A stretch of 64,000 nt of DNA from Cryptomeria japonica (lineage: Eukaryota > Streptophyta > Pinopsida > Cupressales > Cupressaceae), in assembly GCF_030272615.1 (NCBI RefSeq), contig NC_081409.1:21268260-21332259 (forward strand), given 5' to 3'. A model generated the notes under the pieces. It saw only the letters and a list, made by a program, of their open reading frames with translations. It was not told where the DNA came from and searched no databases. This document shows positions 20,932 to 32,269 of the stretch, piece by piece. The translations under genes and the position numbers were made by a program. Within the stretch, counting starts at the first letter, position 1. Each line of letters opens with the position of its first letter.

Positions 20932-21749
20932 TGTTGACATTCTACACTCTAGTGATAAATGATGGTGTTGTCATTGATGGCAACCTACCGGTAACCTACT
21001 GGCAAACTTTAGGCAACCACCCGGCATTCATCTGGTAAACCAATGACAGGCATCGACACCAGCAGACACTTCACCGACAACGGCAACAATGCATATCGAC
21101 ACTCCAGCCGACAGGAATAAACTTTTGTTTATTGTATTTAATTGTAAATATCTTTTTGTAAATCCAACATGACATATTGTAATAGACTCATATATGTATG
21201 AGATCTTGTAAATCATTTTGATAGGAGAGGGGATATAGAAGATGAGATATATGTGAATGCATAGGACAGATTGTGTATAAGGCTTATGGTTATAGTATGA
21301 GCTTAAACTGGTACTGAACCTGGCATAGCTGATGCTGATTTGAAGCAGTACATTGTATTGGATTTTCATAATCCATTTTGTAAGTCAGTGAGACTTCTAT
21401 TTTGTAAATTGAGCAGTGAGCTCTAGGCAGTTGGCCTTCCTGCATATGCAGGCCCCTCATTGTAAGTAATATTTATTCATTGGCTAGTGAGTGAATATTG
21501 TGGGTCACAAATCCCACTGAGGTTTTTCCCACACCGGGTTTCCTTGTTAAACATCTTGTGTTATGGTGTGTTTTCTATGTTGTCTTTATTCTTCTTGTTT
21601 ACTGCATTAATTCTTATTTACCGGTACACTGTTTTGGAATGCAAAATACTTAATAAGGTTAAATTTTTTGTAAACCGATTAGATACTGATTCACCCCCCT
21701 CCCCTCCCCTCCCCTCTTAGTATCTTTGGGACTATCATCAATCCTAACA
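20932..21749 (+). repeat. 3' LTR of element 3
   Basis: It is 818 bp, TGTTGACATT to CCTAACA, followed by ATGTG. It aligns over its whole length with the 5' LTR with small indels. Confidence 0.9.
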
Positions 21750-21778
21750 ATGTGGCTAGTGAAAAATTCAATATTCTA

Positions 21779-23460
21779 TGGTGGAGGAGCACTCCCTCAA
21801 ACAACCTCTCATGCATCTCATTAGTCATTTTATGTTTTTTTTTTTTATCTTGGAACATCTTGAGATATTTGTAGGGGGTCCAAGGATCCTTTTTCATGTT
21901 TATATTGTAATAACAACATTTGGTTCCAAATTGTGAGACCTAGAGGCTTAAGGTGCATTATAAACCTTATAAGCCTACTAAGGTCAAAAATGAGCCAAAT
22001 ATGCTTGTTTTGACTTTGAATTATATTTTGTGTCTATTTAGGATTAAATTGACATGTTGAGGCTCCTAGGATGATTAGGAAACAAGTTGTGTGCAACAAA
22101 TTGCAAAATTGTCATTTAGTTGACAAAAAAATTGTCAAAAATGCTCATTTGTGAGAGCAACTCTTCAAAAAAATGGTTATCAATGGCTATAACCCCCCAA
22201 GTTCGGTTATAACTGTTGGAAAGGCTTTAAAGTGGATCAGCAAACTCGAATGGAGGTTGTTGAAGTTGTTTGTAATGAAGTTTTTGTGAAATCAATCAAG
22301 AAAAGCTTTTTTTTTTGAAAAAAATTGCTGCTCTTTTGCTTGGAACATAATTTTACAGATTGTTGGGTGAAAAATACCTCCATGGGGTTGTAGGGGGGTG
22401 TCTTACCTTTCTTTTGAATCCAACCAGAGGTCTGGAGGTGGTGTTTTGAGGGAGAAATCAAGCAATAATCAAAAACAGCCCGTGAATTGGCCTTAACCTA
22501 GGGTTTCGTTTTAAAATTCTCTTATCTTCCAATGTAACCGTGGGAAAATTACAAATCTTGGTTATATGAAAGGTGAGAGAGTGTACTTTAATTCTCAAGA
22601 GGTTTCAGAACTGGAGGAAACAGTTTGGGCGAGTTTTGATTGAATTTGGCCAGGCATCTCCATGTGACTGGCAATGAAAATATGGTAAAAAGACACAACA
22701 ATCCCATTACTTTTGATGGGTGGCAAACCAGAGTCTATAACCTTGGAATTGGTGTGGATTTGGATTCCCCAAGGTGCTCAAGTTGTCATTTTTCTATGGT
22801 TGCATGTCTGAAGGGTACTTCCTTCATTAAGTGCCTTATTTAGCCCTTCTAGTCCTGCATGAGGGTTTCTTAAAAGTAGGGTTTATTGGATGTTCCAAGA
22901 CCTGCCCCTTTGGGAAAAGTGTTGTCCATAGTAGAGTATAAGGTGTGTCAAATAAAAACTAATAGTCCTTTGGATATTTTTTTGAGTAATGCTACAAATT
23001 TGGTTTTGTGGGTTAGTAGGCTTCTAGTGCCAAATTGGGCTTTGTTGCCTTGGAGTCTTGGGGTACCAAACCAAAGGGTTGTTTTGTATCTCTTGTGGTA
23101 TTTGGAACTTGTAAAACCTATTTTGAACCTTTGAAAGCCTAAAAATCAATTGGGAGGAGTGGTGAGCAACTTGAGCAAGTTTTGAGCACTTTTGCCTGTG
23201 GGGTTTGATAGCCAATTTTGATAACCTTTACATAATGTCTCAGTGTGGGTTATGGGGATTAAAATTCATGTGTTGAGATGTTGATATGATGCTCATAAAG
23301 GTGTGAGGTCTGGTTGGAGAGATTCCTAAGTGAGGGGGATTGTCACTTATTGCAGAAAGTGAGTAACTTGAAGGCATTTTCAAGTTGTTTGAACCGTACC
23401 TCTACATCATTCTACTTCAGTGCCACTGTAATTGTCATACCCAAATAGGTTTCATTACTT
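21779..23460 (+). repeat. Probable old chromovirus-type LTR remnant
   Basis: It starts TGGTGGAGGAGCAC, nearly the same 14 bases as the 3' LTR start of element 1. It then diverges but keeps a similar layout: a 'not far from tgtcattt...gttgac' stretch, a ggttataac TATA-like spot near 22202, and a ccgtacctctacatc phrase near 23394 that resembles 1595-1610 of element 1. No open frame with a domain is present. The right end is approximate. Confidence 0.35.
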
Positions 23461-24050
23461 ACAAGTCAAGGCAAGGAAAAAGTGTTATGTCAATCTCAAG
23501 GAAAAACAAAAAAATGATATATTATTGAAATATCAAACATACAAGTGCGACAATAAAATCTTGACTATGGGAACATGCAAATAACTCCATCAGGGCTATG
23601 GACATCTGCTGGAAATGGAGCAATATTTAAGAGATTATGGTGTATAACCTCGTCAGAGCCCTAAAATCTTGTTGGCAACAAGGATCTATCCAGGATACTT
23701 TTGAAGTAATAATAAGTCACGTAGCTAGCCACATAGGATTCGAAGGGCCTTTGATAGTTATAAAAGTTGGAATGAACTCAGTTGCACACACATGGGCAAA
23801 AGAAGATCAAGATTTCAAGAATTGATGGACAATTTTTGTGCACCTCCATTCATAAATCTTGGTTACATAATGTGTTAGGTTGGATGGTCTAAGTCTCTTG
23901 AGAATCGATTGAACTCCTATCTCTGAAATGTTTCACACCTTTAATCCAATTAGTGCATTTCAAAATGAAAAACACACACACTCATCTTTGTTCGAATAGG
24001 AACTGCATTTTTGTCATGCATCCTATATTAGCATAACTCATATAAAAAAT
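23461..24050 (+). other. Unassigned sequence
   Basis: A 62-codon frame at 23637-23825 has no recognised domain and is probably chance. Nothing else is supported here. Confidence 0.3.
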
Positions 24051-24109
24051 TCATTGTCTCCACCACATTATGCATCATCGTGTTATCATTATAGGTTTGC
24101 ATACTTAGG

Positions 24110-25080
24110 GGCATAACTGAAAAATTCTAAAAATCCTAAAAAGTCATGAAAAAATCCTAAAAATCAAATAAAGTCTTGGAATGAAATTTTTGAAAACACC
24201 GAAAAATTCAAAAATCAATCAAAAACATTCACAAAAAGTCCTGAAAAAATCCTAAAAATCACAAAATGCCATGAAAAAATCAAAGCAAGAAAGCATGGGC
24301 CATCCATCAAATCAAATCAACAAGCGAACTCTCAAAATCGACAATCAAACTGATCACATGTCTTGTTAATCAATCTACTGATCAAACTTTATCAAACATC
24401 AACATGTCTTATACAAGGAAGGGTACACTCGGAACCAGACAGATCGGTCTTATACGGGGTATTCACTTTTTCAAACTAGACATTCCTATCAATGATCACA
24501 CAAATCAAAAAAACGACATAGATCAATATGACTGCTGAATTTTGTCCAAGTTAGTTTTATCTTTATCAATTAATCGCAGGTCATGTTTCATCAATAACAA
24601 AAACATTTGAAAACCATAAAAAATACCAAAAACATTCAAAAAAAGTCTTGAAAAAATCAAATAAAAAACATCAAATATCAAAAAAAAAATCAATCAAAAA
24701 CAAACTAAAAATACAAAACCGTCAAAAACTTGCAATAAACATATCTCGCAAGAATCAAATATCCTAGCAGCTATCCAGCAAACACTTCGCACGAAGTTAA
24801 ATAAAAAATACAACTCTCTTGTCAAAACAATTGCAATCAAGCCGATCAAGTGTCTAATCTATGGAATCACTATCAAACTATCAACGTGATCAACATCTTG
24901 TCTTAAATAGAATCAGTACACTCAAAACCAGACAAGTCGGTCTTAAACGAGGTCCAAAACTTCTGAAACTAGACATTATCAAAATCACATCAAACATATC
25001 AAAGCAAAGGCACTGTTAGTCTAACTGTTGAGTTTTGTCTATTTTTGGATCTCTTTTTATTGAATTGGTGAACATCATTG
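24110..25080 (+). repeat. A-rich region with two diverged ~0.5-kb tandem copies
   Basis: A stretch dense in AAAAATCCTAAAAA and AAAAATCAAA words is followed by a segment containing gtacactcggaaccagacagatcggtctta (near 24420-24460). The same arrangement recurs about 480 bp later (near 24905-24945), each time followed by an 'aaactagacatt' phrase and an 'actgctgaattttgtcc' / 'aactgttgagttttgtc' phrase. The copies are clearly related but diverged. It is probably untranslated or LTR sequence of an old element, without coding capacity. Confidence 0.5.
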
Positions 25081-25320
25081 CTTTTAGCTACTCAAGGATG
25101 TCCAAAAAGTGACTAGAGGAGTCATGATGGGCATGATCCTTTTCTCTATTTGTTGTTTGCAGTTTGAACCAATGAAGTTCTGGGGCAATTGCTCTAGTGG
25201 GTGTCTGTGATAAGAGCATTCATCTTGTGAATGTCACACGTACCTCGACCCCTAACATAATTCCCATAATGGAGGGTTCATTCCTTCTCTGTTATGTGTT
25301 TGTTTCTTTGCAATGAGATA
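25081..25320 (+). other. Flank left of element 4
   Basis: No gene is seen. The last five bases, AGATA (25316-25320), are the left target copy of element 4, so this stretch was once joined to 31557. Confidence 0.5.
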
Positions 25321-26431
25321 TGTTGGTATTATGGATGTGTTGCATTGGTTTTATCATTGATGTCAACACTTATCAACACTTATCCTTCTGGAGATCTTTG
25401 GTTATGTTGAAACGGCACATTATGTTCACCGGCATGTTTAGTGACTTATGCACAGTCACCGATATATCACTCATCGGCAGGTTATCTTGTTCACCAACAC
25501 TCAGGATGATTTGTTATCATCTAGAGATCACTTGGTTATGTTGAAGACATGGTTTGGACACTTGGTTTTGGTATTTTGGTTATTGGTCTAATCGGGTTGA
25601 CATATTTGTTGTTACCGGTAAATTGGTCTAGGTTATGGACTGGCATGCATTATCTATTCCAGATCAGCACGACACGTTATGGAGATGATTTAATTAATTG
25701 GATATTGTTGTAAATGTATTGAGCCGACATGATGCATCGCATCTTGACTTATTTGTAATTGATTTAATTGTAATATTTTTAATGAATCGACCTACACATT
25801 TGGTCCTAGGTTTTGGTATATATGTAAGGTCTCATTTGTAAGATATATAAGAAGAGAATGGGAATAGTATGAGCAGAAAAGAAAAAGGTTATGGTATTAT
25901 AACATGGTATGTGCGAATATTGAAGATCATATGAGCAGACCATAGAGAAGGTTCAAGGAAGGTTTGAAGGTGATTATCAGAGCTTAACCGGAACTGAATC
26001 CAGCATTGAAGATGCTACTTTGAGTAGTACATTATCATTGGATTTAACCATCCAATTGTAGTCAGTGTGACTCCTATTTTGTAATTGAGGAGTGAGCTCT
26101 AGGTAGTTGGCATTTCTGCATGTGCAGACCTTATTTGTATACACATACTATCTGCAGTAGTATCATCTAATTGTGGGTAAGGTTTCCCACCGTGGTTTTT
26201 CCCCTTACAAGGTTTCCACGTACAAATTTATGTGTTATGTGTTGTGGATGTTATTTCTCTTTCTATTCTATGCATTAAGTTTTACCGGTACTGATATTAA
26301 CTGTTAATCGGCATTAAGTTTGGTTTACCGGTATTAAGTATCAAGTTTGATTAAGTTATATTTGGGTTGAAATTAATAGAAAATCGATTCACCTCCCCTC
26401 CCCCCCTCTCAGTTGTCTTTGGGTCCTAACA
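25321..26431 (+). repeat. 5' LTR of element 4
   Basis: It is 1111 bp. From 25832 on it aligns with 30955-31551. It has a TATATATG near 25816 and the phrase gtttcccaccgtggtttttcccc, which has counterparts in the LTRs of elements 3, 5 and 6. Confidence 0.88.
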
Positions 26432-26433
26432 AT

Positions 26434-26446
26434 TGGTATCAGAGCT
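26434..26446 (+). promoter_or_regulatory. Primer binding site, element 4
   Basis: TGGTATCAGAGCT directly follows the 5' LTR and is complementary to initiator tRNA-Met. Confidence 0.8.
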
Positions 26447-26489
26447 AAGTCCTCTTTTTGCAGAAGTTTAACAACTTGGGGAGATTCTC

Positions 26490-29400
26490 TGGCAACTAAA
26501 TTTTTCAGGAAGTATAGTCTGAAACTTGATGGAACTAACTATGGTATATGGAAGATCAGAATGGAGACACATCTGAATTGCATTGGAAGAGACATATGGG
26601 ATGTTACAAAGAATGGTTATGTTGGTCCTATATCGAATCAACCTAATCCACCAACATTGGGTAAGGATCAAGAGAATGATTGCAAAGCAAGAGAAGCACT
26701 TTTAAGCGCCTTATTAGATCAGCAAATCATGGGATTATTAGACCAATCTACTACTAAAGCTATTTGGGATAAATTGGAGACATTGAATGAAGGAAATACC
26801 ACTGTCAAAATTGCAAAACTAGAATGCTTCTGGATCAGGTATGAAAATCTAAAATGGAAGAAGATGAAAGAATTTTTGCTTTTATGGAAACGATTAATGA
26901 AATTGTTTTAGGAATACAATGTTGTGGAGGTTCCTTAAGTGAAGATGAAATTGTTTTTAAAGTTTTACGAGAATTGCCACCGGCATACAAAATGAAAGTA
27001 ACTGTTATTAATGAGTTGAGAACAATGCCTAATACATCAGTATCTAGAGATACTTTGGTTGGAAAAATTTCAGCATTTGAGCTTGAGGAATTTGGTCATA
27101 TTGCTACAATAAGACAGATTTATCTTTCAAAGCATCATCATCTGCAACATCATCATCATCTGACAAATCTGATTGGAAAGCACTTTATGCAAGAGAACTT
27201 GAAGATATCAAGAAGGAAAATGAAGAACTGAAAGAACTTGAAGCACTATTTGCAAGGAAAATGCCTAAAGGTCCTATTGGAAGTAAGTATGAAGGTAAAG
27301 CACCATTTAAATGTTTTAACTGCAATAAAGTTGGTCATATGGCATCTAGATGTCCTGATAGACATGCAAGATTGAGTGAAGAAGCTAAAAGAACATATAA
27401 GCCTAACCCTGAATATCAGAGATACAAATTTAAGAAGAATAGAGATAAATCATGTTACTATGCCGATGAAGGAATTACTAATGATTCTGATGAAGAACCA
27501 GCAGACAATGGATGGTCTTTTGTTGCAATAAAAGAAGATCAACCGACACCTATTGTTCCACCGGTAGAGCAGGCCCTAGAAGCTAAAATTGAAGAAAATG
27601 ATGAATGGATTATTGATTCTGGATGTTCACATCATATGACTGGTGATAAAAGTAAATTCTTATCTTTTCAGGATTACAATGGAGGTCTAGTAAGGTTTGG
27701 GGATGACAAAGCTTGTTTGATCAAAGGAAAATGCACTATATCTTTTGATGGTAAGCACAATACTCACAACGTTTAATATGTTAAAGGTTTGAAGTATAAT
27801 CTTTTGAGTGTTAGTCAATTAGTTGAAAAAGGATTTCAGTTACAGTTTAAGAATGGTAAATGCAAAATCATGAACAAAACTGGTTTGGAGATTGCAACCG
27901 GTAATCAGATTAGAGGTAATATCTTTCATTTGAATAACAATAAAAAGACATGCTTGATTGCACATATTGATGAAAGTTGGTTATGACATAAAAGACTATG
28001 TCATGTGAATTTTGATTGCATTATAAAGATTAGTTCAACTAAGGCAGTAAGGGATTTACCTAAGATTGTAAAACTTCATAATCTGATATGTAAGGAATGT
28101 CAAATGGGAAAGCAAGTTAGAACAACTTTTAAGAGTATTTCTGAAAATCCAATAATGTTCTTGATTTAATTCATACTCACTTGTGTGGTCCGGCAAGAAC
28201 AAGAAGTCTATAGGGAGATAGATACTTTATGCTAATCATTGATGATTATTCTAGAATGTGTTAGGTTACTTTTCTCAAGGAGAAATCAGAAGCTTTTGGA
28301 AAATTCAAACTATTCAAGGCAATGGTAGAGAATGAAACGGGTAAGAAAATCAAATGTTTAAGATCAGATCAAGGAGGTGAATTTACATCTAAGGAGTTTA
28401 ATACATTTTGTGAAGTGAATGGAGTTAGAAGACAACTATCAGCACCCCAAACACCTCAGCAAAATGGAGTTGTAGAAAGGAAGAACAGAATTATTCTAGA
28501 TGCAGCCAGAAGCATGATATTAGAAGCAAATCTACCTCATGTGTACTGGAGAGAAGCAGTGAATACAGCAGTTTACACTTTCAACAGAGTTCACATCAAA
28601 GGTGAAACCGATAAGACACCTTCTGAACTATGGTTTGGTAATATTCCTACTCTTAAAAACTTCAGAATATTTGGAAGCAAATGTTATATTAGGAGAGATG
28701 AGTATGTTGGTAAATTTGATCCTAGAAGTGATGAAGGAATATTTCTTAGTTATTCATCTAAGAGCAAAGCATATAGATGTTTTAATAAAAGATTGCAAAA
28801 AATGATTGAGAGTGAAAATGTGAAGATAGATGAACACTTTAGAGGAAATTCAAGGTCTATGGATTCTAAACTAGCAGTTGAGATGATCATAAATGGACCT
28901 ATACAGAGTGCACCGGTACAGAATGTGGATCCAGTCACACCGGCATCATCAGAGAATTCCATAGTGACTGAAGAATAGCAGCAAGTGAACACACCTAGAT
29001 ATGTAAGACTGAATCACTCTAAAAGTCAGATACTTGGGAATAAGTATCAAGATGTTATGACAAGAGGAAAACTGGAAAATGAAGAGGTATGTTCAATTTC
29101 TCAAATTGAACCAGCATCTGTTATTGAGGCATGTGAAGATAAACATTGGATAAAAGCTACGGAAGATGAATTAGAACAAATTGAGAAGAACAATACACGG
29201 ACATTGGTTCCCCGACCTAAAGATAAAAATGTAATTGGAACTAAATGAGTATTCAGAAACAAACTTAATGAAGATGGTAAAGTAATCAGAAACAAAACAA
29301 GATTAGTGTGTAAGGGATATTCACAGAAAGAGGGAATTGATTATAATGAAACCTTTGCACCGGTAGCTAAAATTGAGATAGTCAAATTATTTCTTACATT

Positions 29401-30650
29401 TGCAGCACACAAGAACTATAAAGTATATCAAATGGATGTAAAATGTGCATTTCTGAATGGTGATCTTGAAGAGGAAGTTTGCATTGAACAACCTGATGGA
29501 TTTTCATTGACAAATGATAAAGATATGTATGGTTTGCAGATTAAGGAAAGCTTTATATCGATTGAAGCAAGCTCCTAGAGCTTGGTATGCTAAATTGGAC
29601 AAATATCTTTTGAAAGTTGGTTACACTAAAGGTAATGCTGACAACAACTTATATTTCAAAGTGACTAATGATGACATCTTGGTTATTGAAGTTTTTGTTG
29701 ATCATATCATTTTTTGAGGAGAAGATGGATTGTGTAAAGACTTTGCTAATAAGATGCAGGAAGAATTTGAAATGTCTATGATTGGGGAGATAAAATTATT
29801 TTTAAGATTGCAGATTTCACAGACTGGTAAAGGTATATTCATATGTCAAACAAAGTACTTGAAGGAACTACTGAAGAAATTTGGTATGGAAAACTCTAAA
29901 CCGGTAAGTACTTAATTTGGTAGGGAAAACTTTAAACCGGTAAGTACTCCTATGACTACAACTGATAAAATGACATTGAAGAATGATTCGGCTCCTGTTA
30001 ATCTGACAAGATATAAATCTATGATTGGAGGTTTGTTGTATTTAACACAAACAAGACCTGATATAATGAATGCAGTATGTATTGTTTCAAGATTTCAGAG
30101 TAATCCTAAAGAAAATCATGAATCAACAGTGAAAAGGATTTTCCGGTATCTACAAAGCACAACAAAATCTTGGTTTATGGTATTCTAAAGATGAAAATTT
30201 TGATTTATCTGCATACACCGATGCAAATTGGGCAGGAGATGTAGATGATAGATAAAGCACCACCGGCGAGGCATTCTTTCTTGGTAGCAGATTGATTTCA
30301 TGGTTGAGCAAGAAACAAAGTTGTACATCATTATCAACAACATAATCAGAATATGTTGCAGCAGCAGCTAATTGTACTCAGGTATTATGGATTAAGAAAA
30401 TGTTGAAGGACATAAAGGTAAAATGCAAAGAACATATAATCATTTATTGTGATAATTCAGCAGCAATTGATATATCTAAGAATCCGGTATTTCACTCTAA
30501 ATCTAAACATGTTTCTATCAAATACAATTTTCTGAAAGAGAATGTTGAAGCCAAAGAATTGAGATTGGTTTATGTGTATACTAAATAACAGATTGCAGAT
30601 ATCTTTACTAAGTCTTTGCATAAGGAAACTTTTGAATATCTCAGAGAGTA
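26490..30650 (+). pseudogene. Element 4 gag-pol polyprotein remnant
   Basis: Gag begins near 26510 with Leu-Asp-Gly-Thr-Asn-Tyr, but no clear start codon remains. A CCHC knuckle (Cys-Phe-Asn-Cys, Gly-His, Arg-Cys) is at 27313-27354. The protease core Ile-Ile-Asp-Ser-Gly-Cys is near 27612. The integrase core runs from about 28150 to 28760 with Asp-Gln-Gly-Gly-Glu-Phe and Gln-Asn-Gly-Val-Val-Glu. RT spans about 29100-29720; its Val-Asp-Asp motif is changed to Val-Asp-His. RNase H is at about 30200-30600. Stops are frequent, including a TGA where Trp is expected at 29246. A duplication of about 37 bp near 29881-29953 adds another stop. It is inactive. Confidence 0.88.
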
Positions 30651-30860
30651 GCTTGGGGTTATACCCTCACCGCTAGAGACTTAGACAGTTGATGATTGGC
30701 ATCAAACCAGTAGAATTAACAAAGAAACATTTTTTCGACTTTGATGGAGGAGAGCTACTTCTCAGGGGGAGTAGTTGGTTATAACAAATTGGTTATTGTA
30801 ATTGGTTCTATGAATTGGTTGTATCTGGTATTTGTATTGCTTTGGCATTTGATGTCAAAA

Positions 30861-30956
30861 GAGGAGAGATATCTATGGAAAAACTTTGTATTTAGGAATC
30901 ATTATCCTAGGGGGAGGGATATCTATGGAAAAACTTTGTATTTAGGAATCATTATC
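30861..30956 (+). repeat. 50-bp tandem duplication near the 3' end of element 4
   Basis: A block containing gatatctatggaaaaactt is present twice with an offset of 50 bp (30861 and 30911). The second copy runs into the truncated LTR. Confidence 0.85.
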
Positions 30957-31551
30957 ATTTGTAAGATATGTAAGAAGGGAATGGGAATGGTATGAGCAGA
31001 AAAGAAAAAAGTTATGGTATTATGACATGGTATGTGCGAATATTAAAGATCATATGAGCATACCATAGAGAAGGTTCAAGGAAGGTTTGAAGGTGATTAT
31101 CAGAGCTTAACCGATACTGAATCCAGCATTGATGATACTACTTTGAGCTGTACATTATCATTGGATCTAACCATCCAATTGAAGTCAGTGTGACTCCTGT
31201 TTTGTGATTGAGCAAAGCTTTAGGCAGTTGGCATTTCTGCATGTGCAGACCCCATTTGTATACACATACTATCTGCAGTAGTAACATTTGATTGTGGGTA
31301 AGGTTTCCCACCGTGGTTTCCCCTTATAGGGTTTCCACGTACAAATCTCTGTGTTATGTGTTGTGGATGTTGTTTCTATTTCTGTTCTACACATTAAGTT
31401 TTATCGGTACTGATATTAACTGTTAAATTGTTAACCGACATTAAGTTTGGTTTACCGGTATTAAATATCAAGTTTGATTAAGTTATATTTGGGTTGAAAT
31501 TAATAGACAACTGATTCACCCCTCCCTCTCAGTTGCCTCTGGGTCCTAACA
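30955..31551 (+). repeat. Truncated 3' LTR of element 4
   Basis: The sequence from TCATTTGTAAGATAT onward matches the 5' LTR from about 25832. The first ~510 bp of the LTR are absent. The break occurs right after the second copy of the 50-bp duplication. Confidence 0.85.
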
Positions 31552-31556
31552 AGATA

Positions 31557-31942
31557 TATATGCATCGTGGTTCCTCATACCCTGATGTACAAAGCTTCAT
31601 TGTTACATAATAAGGCTCAATGATGAAAATGTATTGTACTATAAATAAAGACACGAAGACTATTCATCATCAATCATATCATTTCATTTTTTTAATCTCA
31701 TCATGCTAATTGTCTCTTCATATCATTCTCTCATCAAGCATCTTTCTACTCGATCATTCTTTCAATCATTCTTTCATCTAACATGATCTCTCTCATCACT
31801 TAATTTCAATCTTTTCATCTATAATTCTATCATTTTCTCATATCACCTATTCTATCTATCAATCAATTATTCCTCACCTTCATCCAATTTTTATCTACTT
31901 TCATCTTATACAGGATGTATCCTTCCTAAAACAGGACATTTT
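31557..31942 (+). other. Old LTR-like flank between elements 4 and 5
   Basis: It continues the sequence left of 25316. A TATAAATA box (near 31641) is followed by a C/T/A-rich stretch with repeated atcattctttcatc words and the phrase cttatacaggat. This looks like the promoter and R region of an old LTR. No coding frame is seen. Confidence 0.4.
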
Positions 31943-31969
31943 TGACCTATCATTTGTCTTATACAGGAT

Positions 31970-32269
31970 TGTTGGCATTGTGTTGTCATTGATGTCAACT
32001 GCTATGGGATGTCTACCGCTATGAGGGATGTATGTGCAACACTTTCATGGAGGAGTACAGGTTGAGATATCTTTGATATCACTTTATGTTGCAGGACACC
32101 GATAAGGTAAGGATGTAGGACACCAGTAAGGTAAGATAGAGCATCCCACTCAGAGGAATGATCACTAAGGTCACCGGTACACAAGTTGGTGTCTGACTTG
32201 TGTGGATGAGATGAATAGGTCTTTGGTATAGTGCATCACCGGTAAGGAAAGGATGTCAAATAGTAAGTG
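31970..32269 (+). repeat. 5' LTR of element 5, first part
   Basis: TGTTGGCATTGTGTTGTCATTG aligns with 44698 onward. It is interrupted after AAGTG (32265-32269), the left target copy of element 6. Confidence 0.88.

Larger units (their letters stand above)
15120..21749 (+). mobile_element. Element 3: complete non-autonomous copia-type LTR element with two unusual ORFs
   Basis: LTRs at 15120-15912 and 20932-21749 start TGCTGGCATT/TGTTGACATT and end CCTAACA. The target duplication ATGTG is at 15115-15119 and 21750-21754. A tRNA-Met-like primer site follows the 5' LTR, and the tract AAAGGGGGAGAT precedes the 3' LTR, both typical of copia elements. The 5-kb interior has no protease, integrase, RT or RNase H motif on either strand. 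It holds a coiled-coil plus zinc-knuckle ORF (15984-17096) and a long broken ORF (17402-20728). It must have relied on another element for replication. Confidence 0.9.
25321..31551 (+). mobile_element. Element 4: decayed copia retrotransposon with partly deleted 3' LTR
   Basis: The 5' LTR (25321-26431) starts TGTTGGTATT and ends CCTAACA. The 3' LTR ends GTCCTAACA at 31551. AGATA occurs on both sides (25316-25320, 31552-31556), so the outer ends are original. The interior encodes gag, protease, integrase, RT and RNase H in copia order, broken by many stops and frameshifts. The first ~510 bp of the 3' LTR and the polypurine tract are missing. Confidence 0.9.

Noticed and set aside
23637-23825. 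62-codon frame with RNase H-like feel
   Set aside because: There are no catalytic Asp/Glu positions and the surroundings are non-coding.
27120-27231. His-rich segment after the gag of element 4
   Set aside because: It is a frameshifted reading of a Ser-codon (TCA/TCT) run; the correct frame gives a normal Ser-rich linker before the zinc knuckle.
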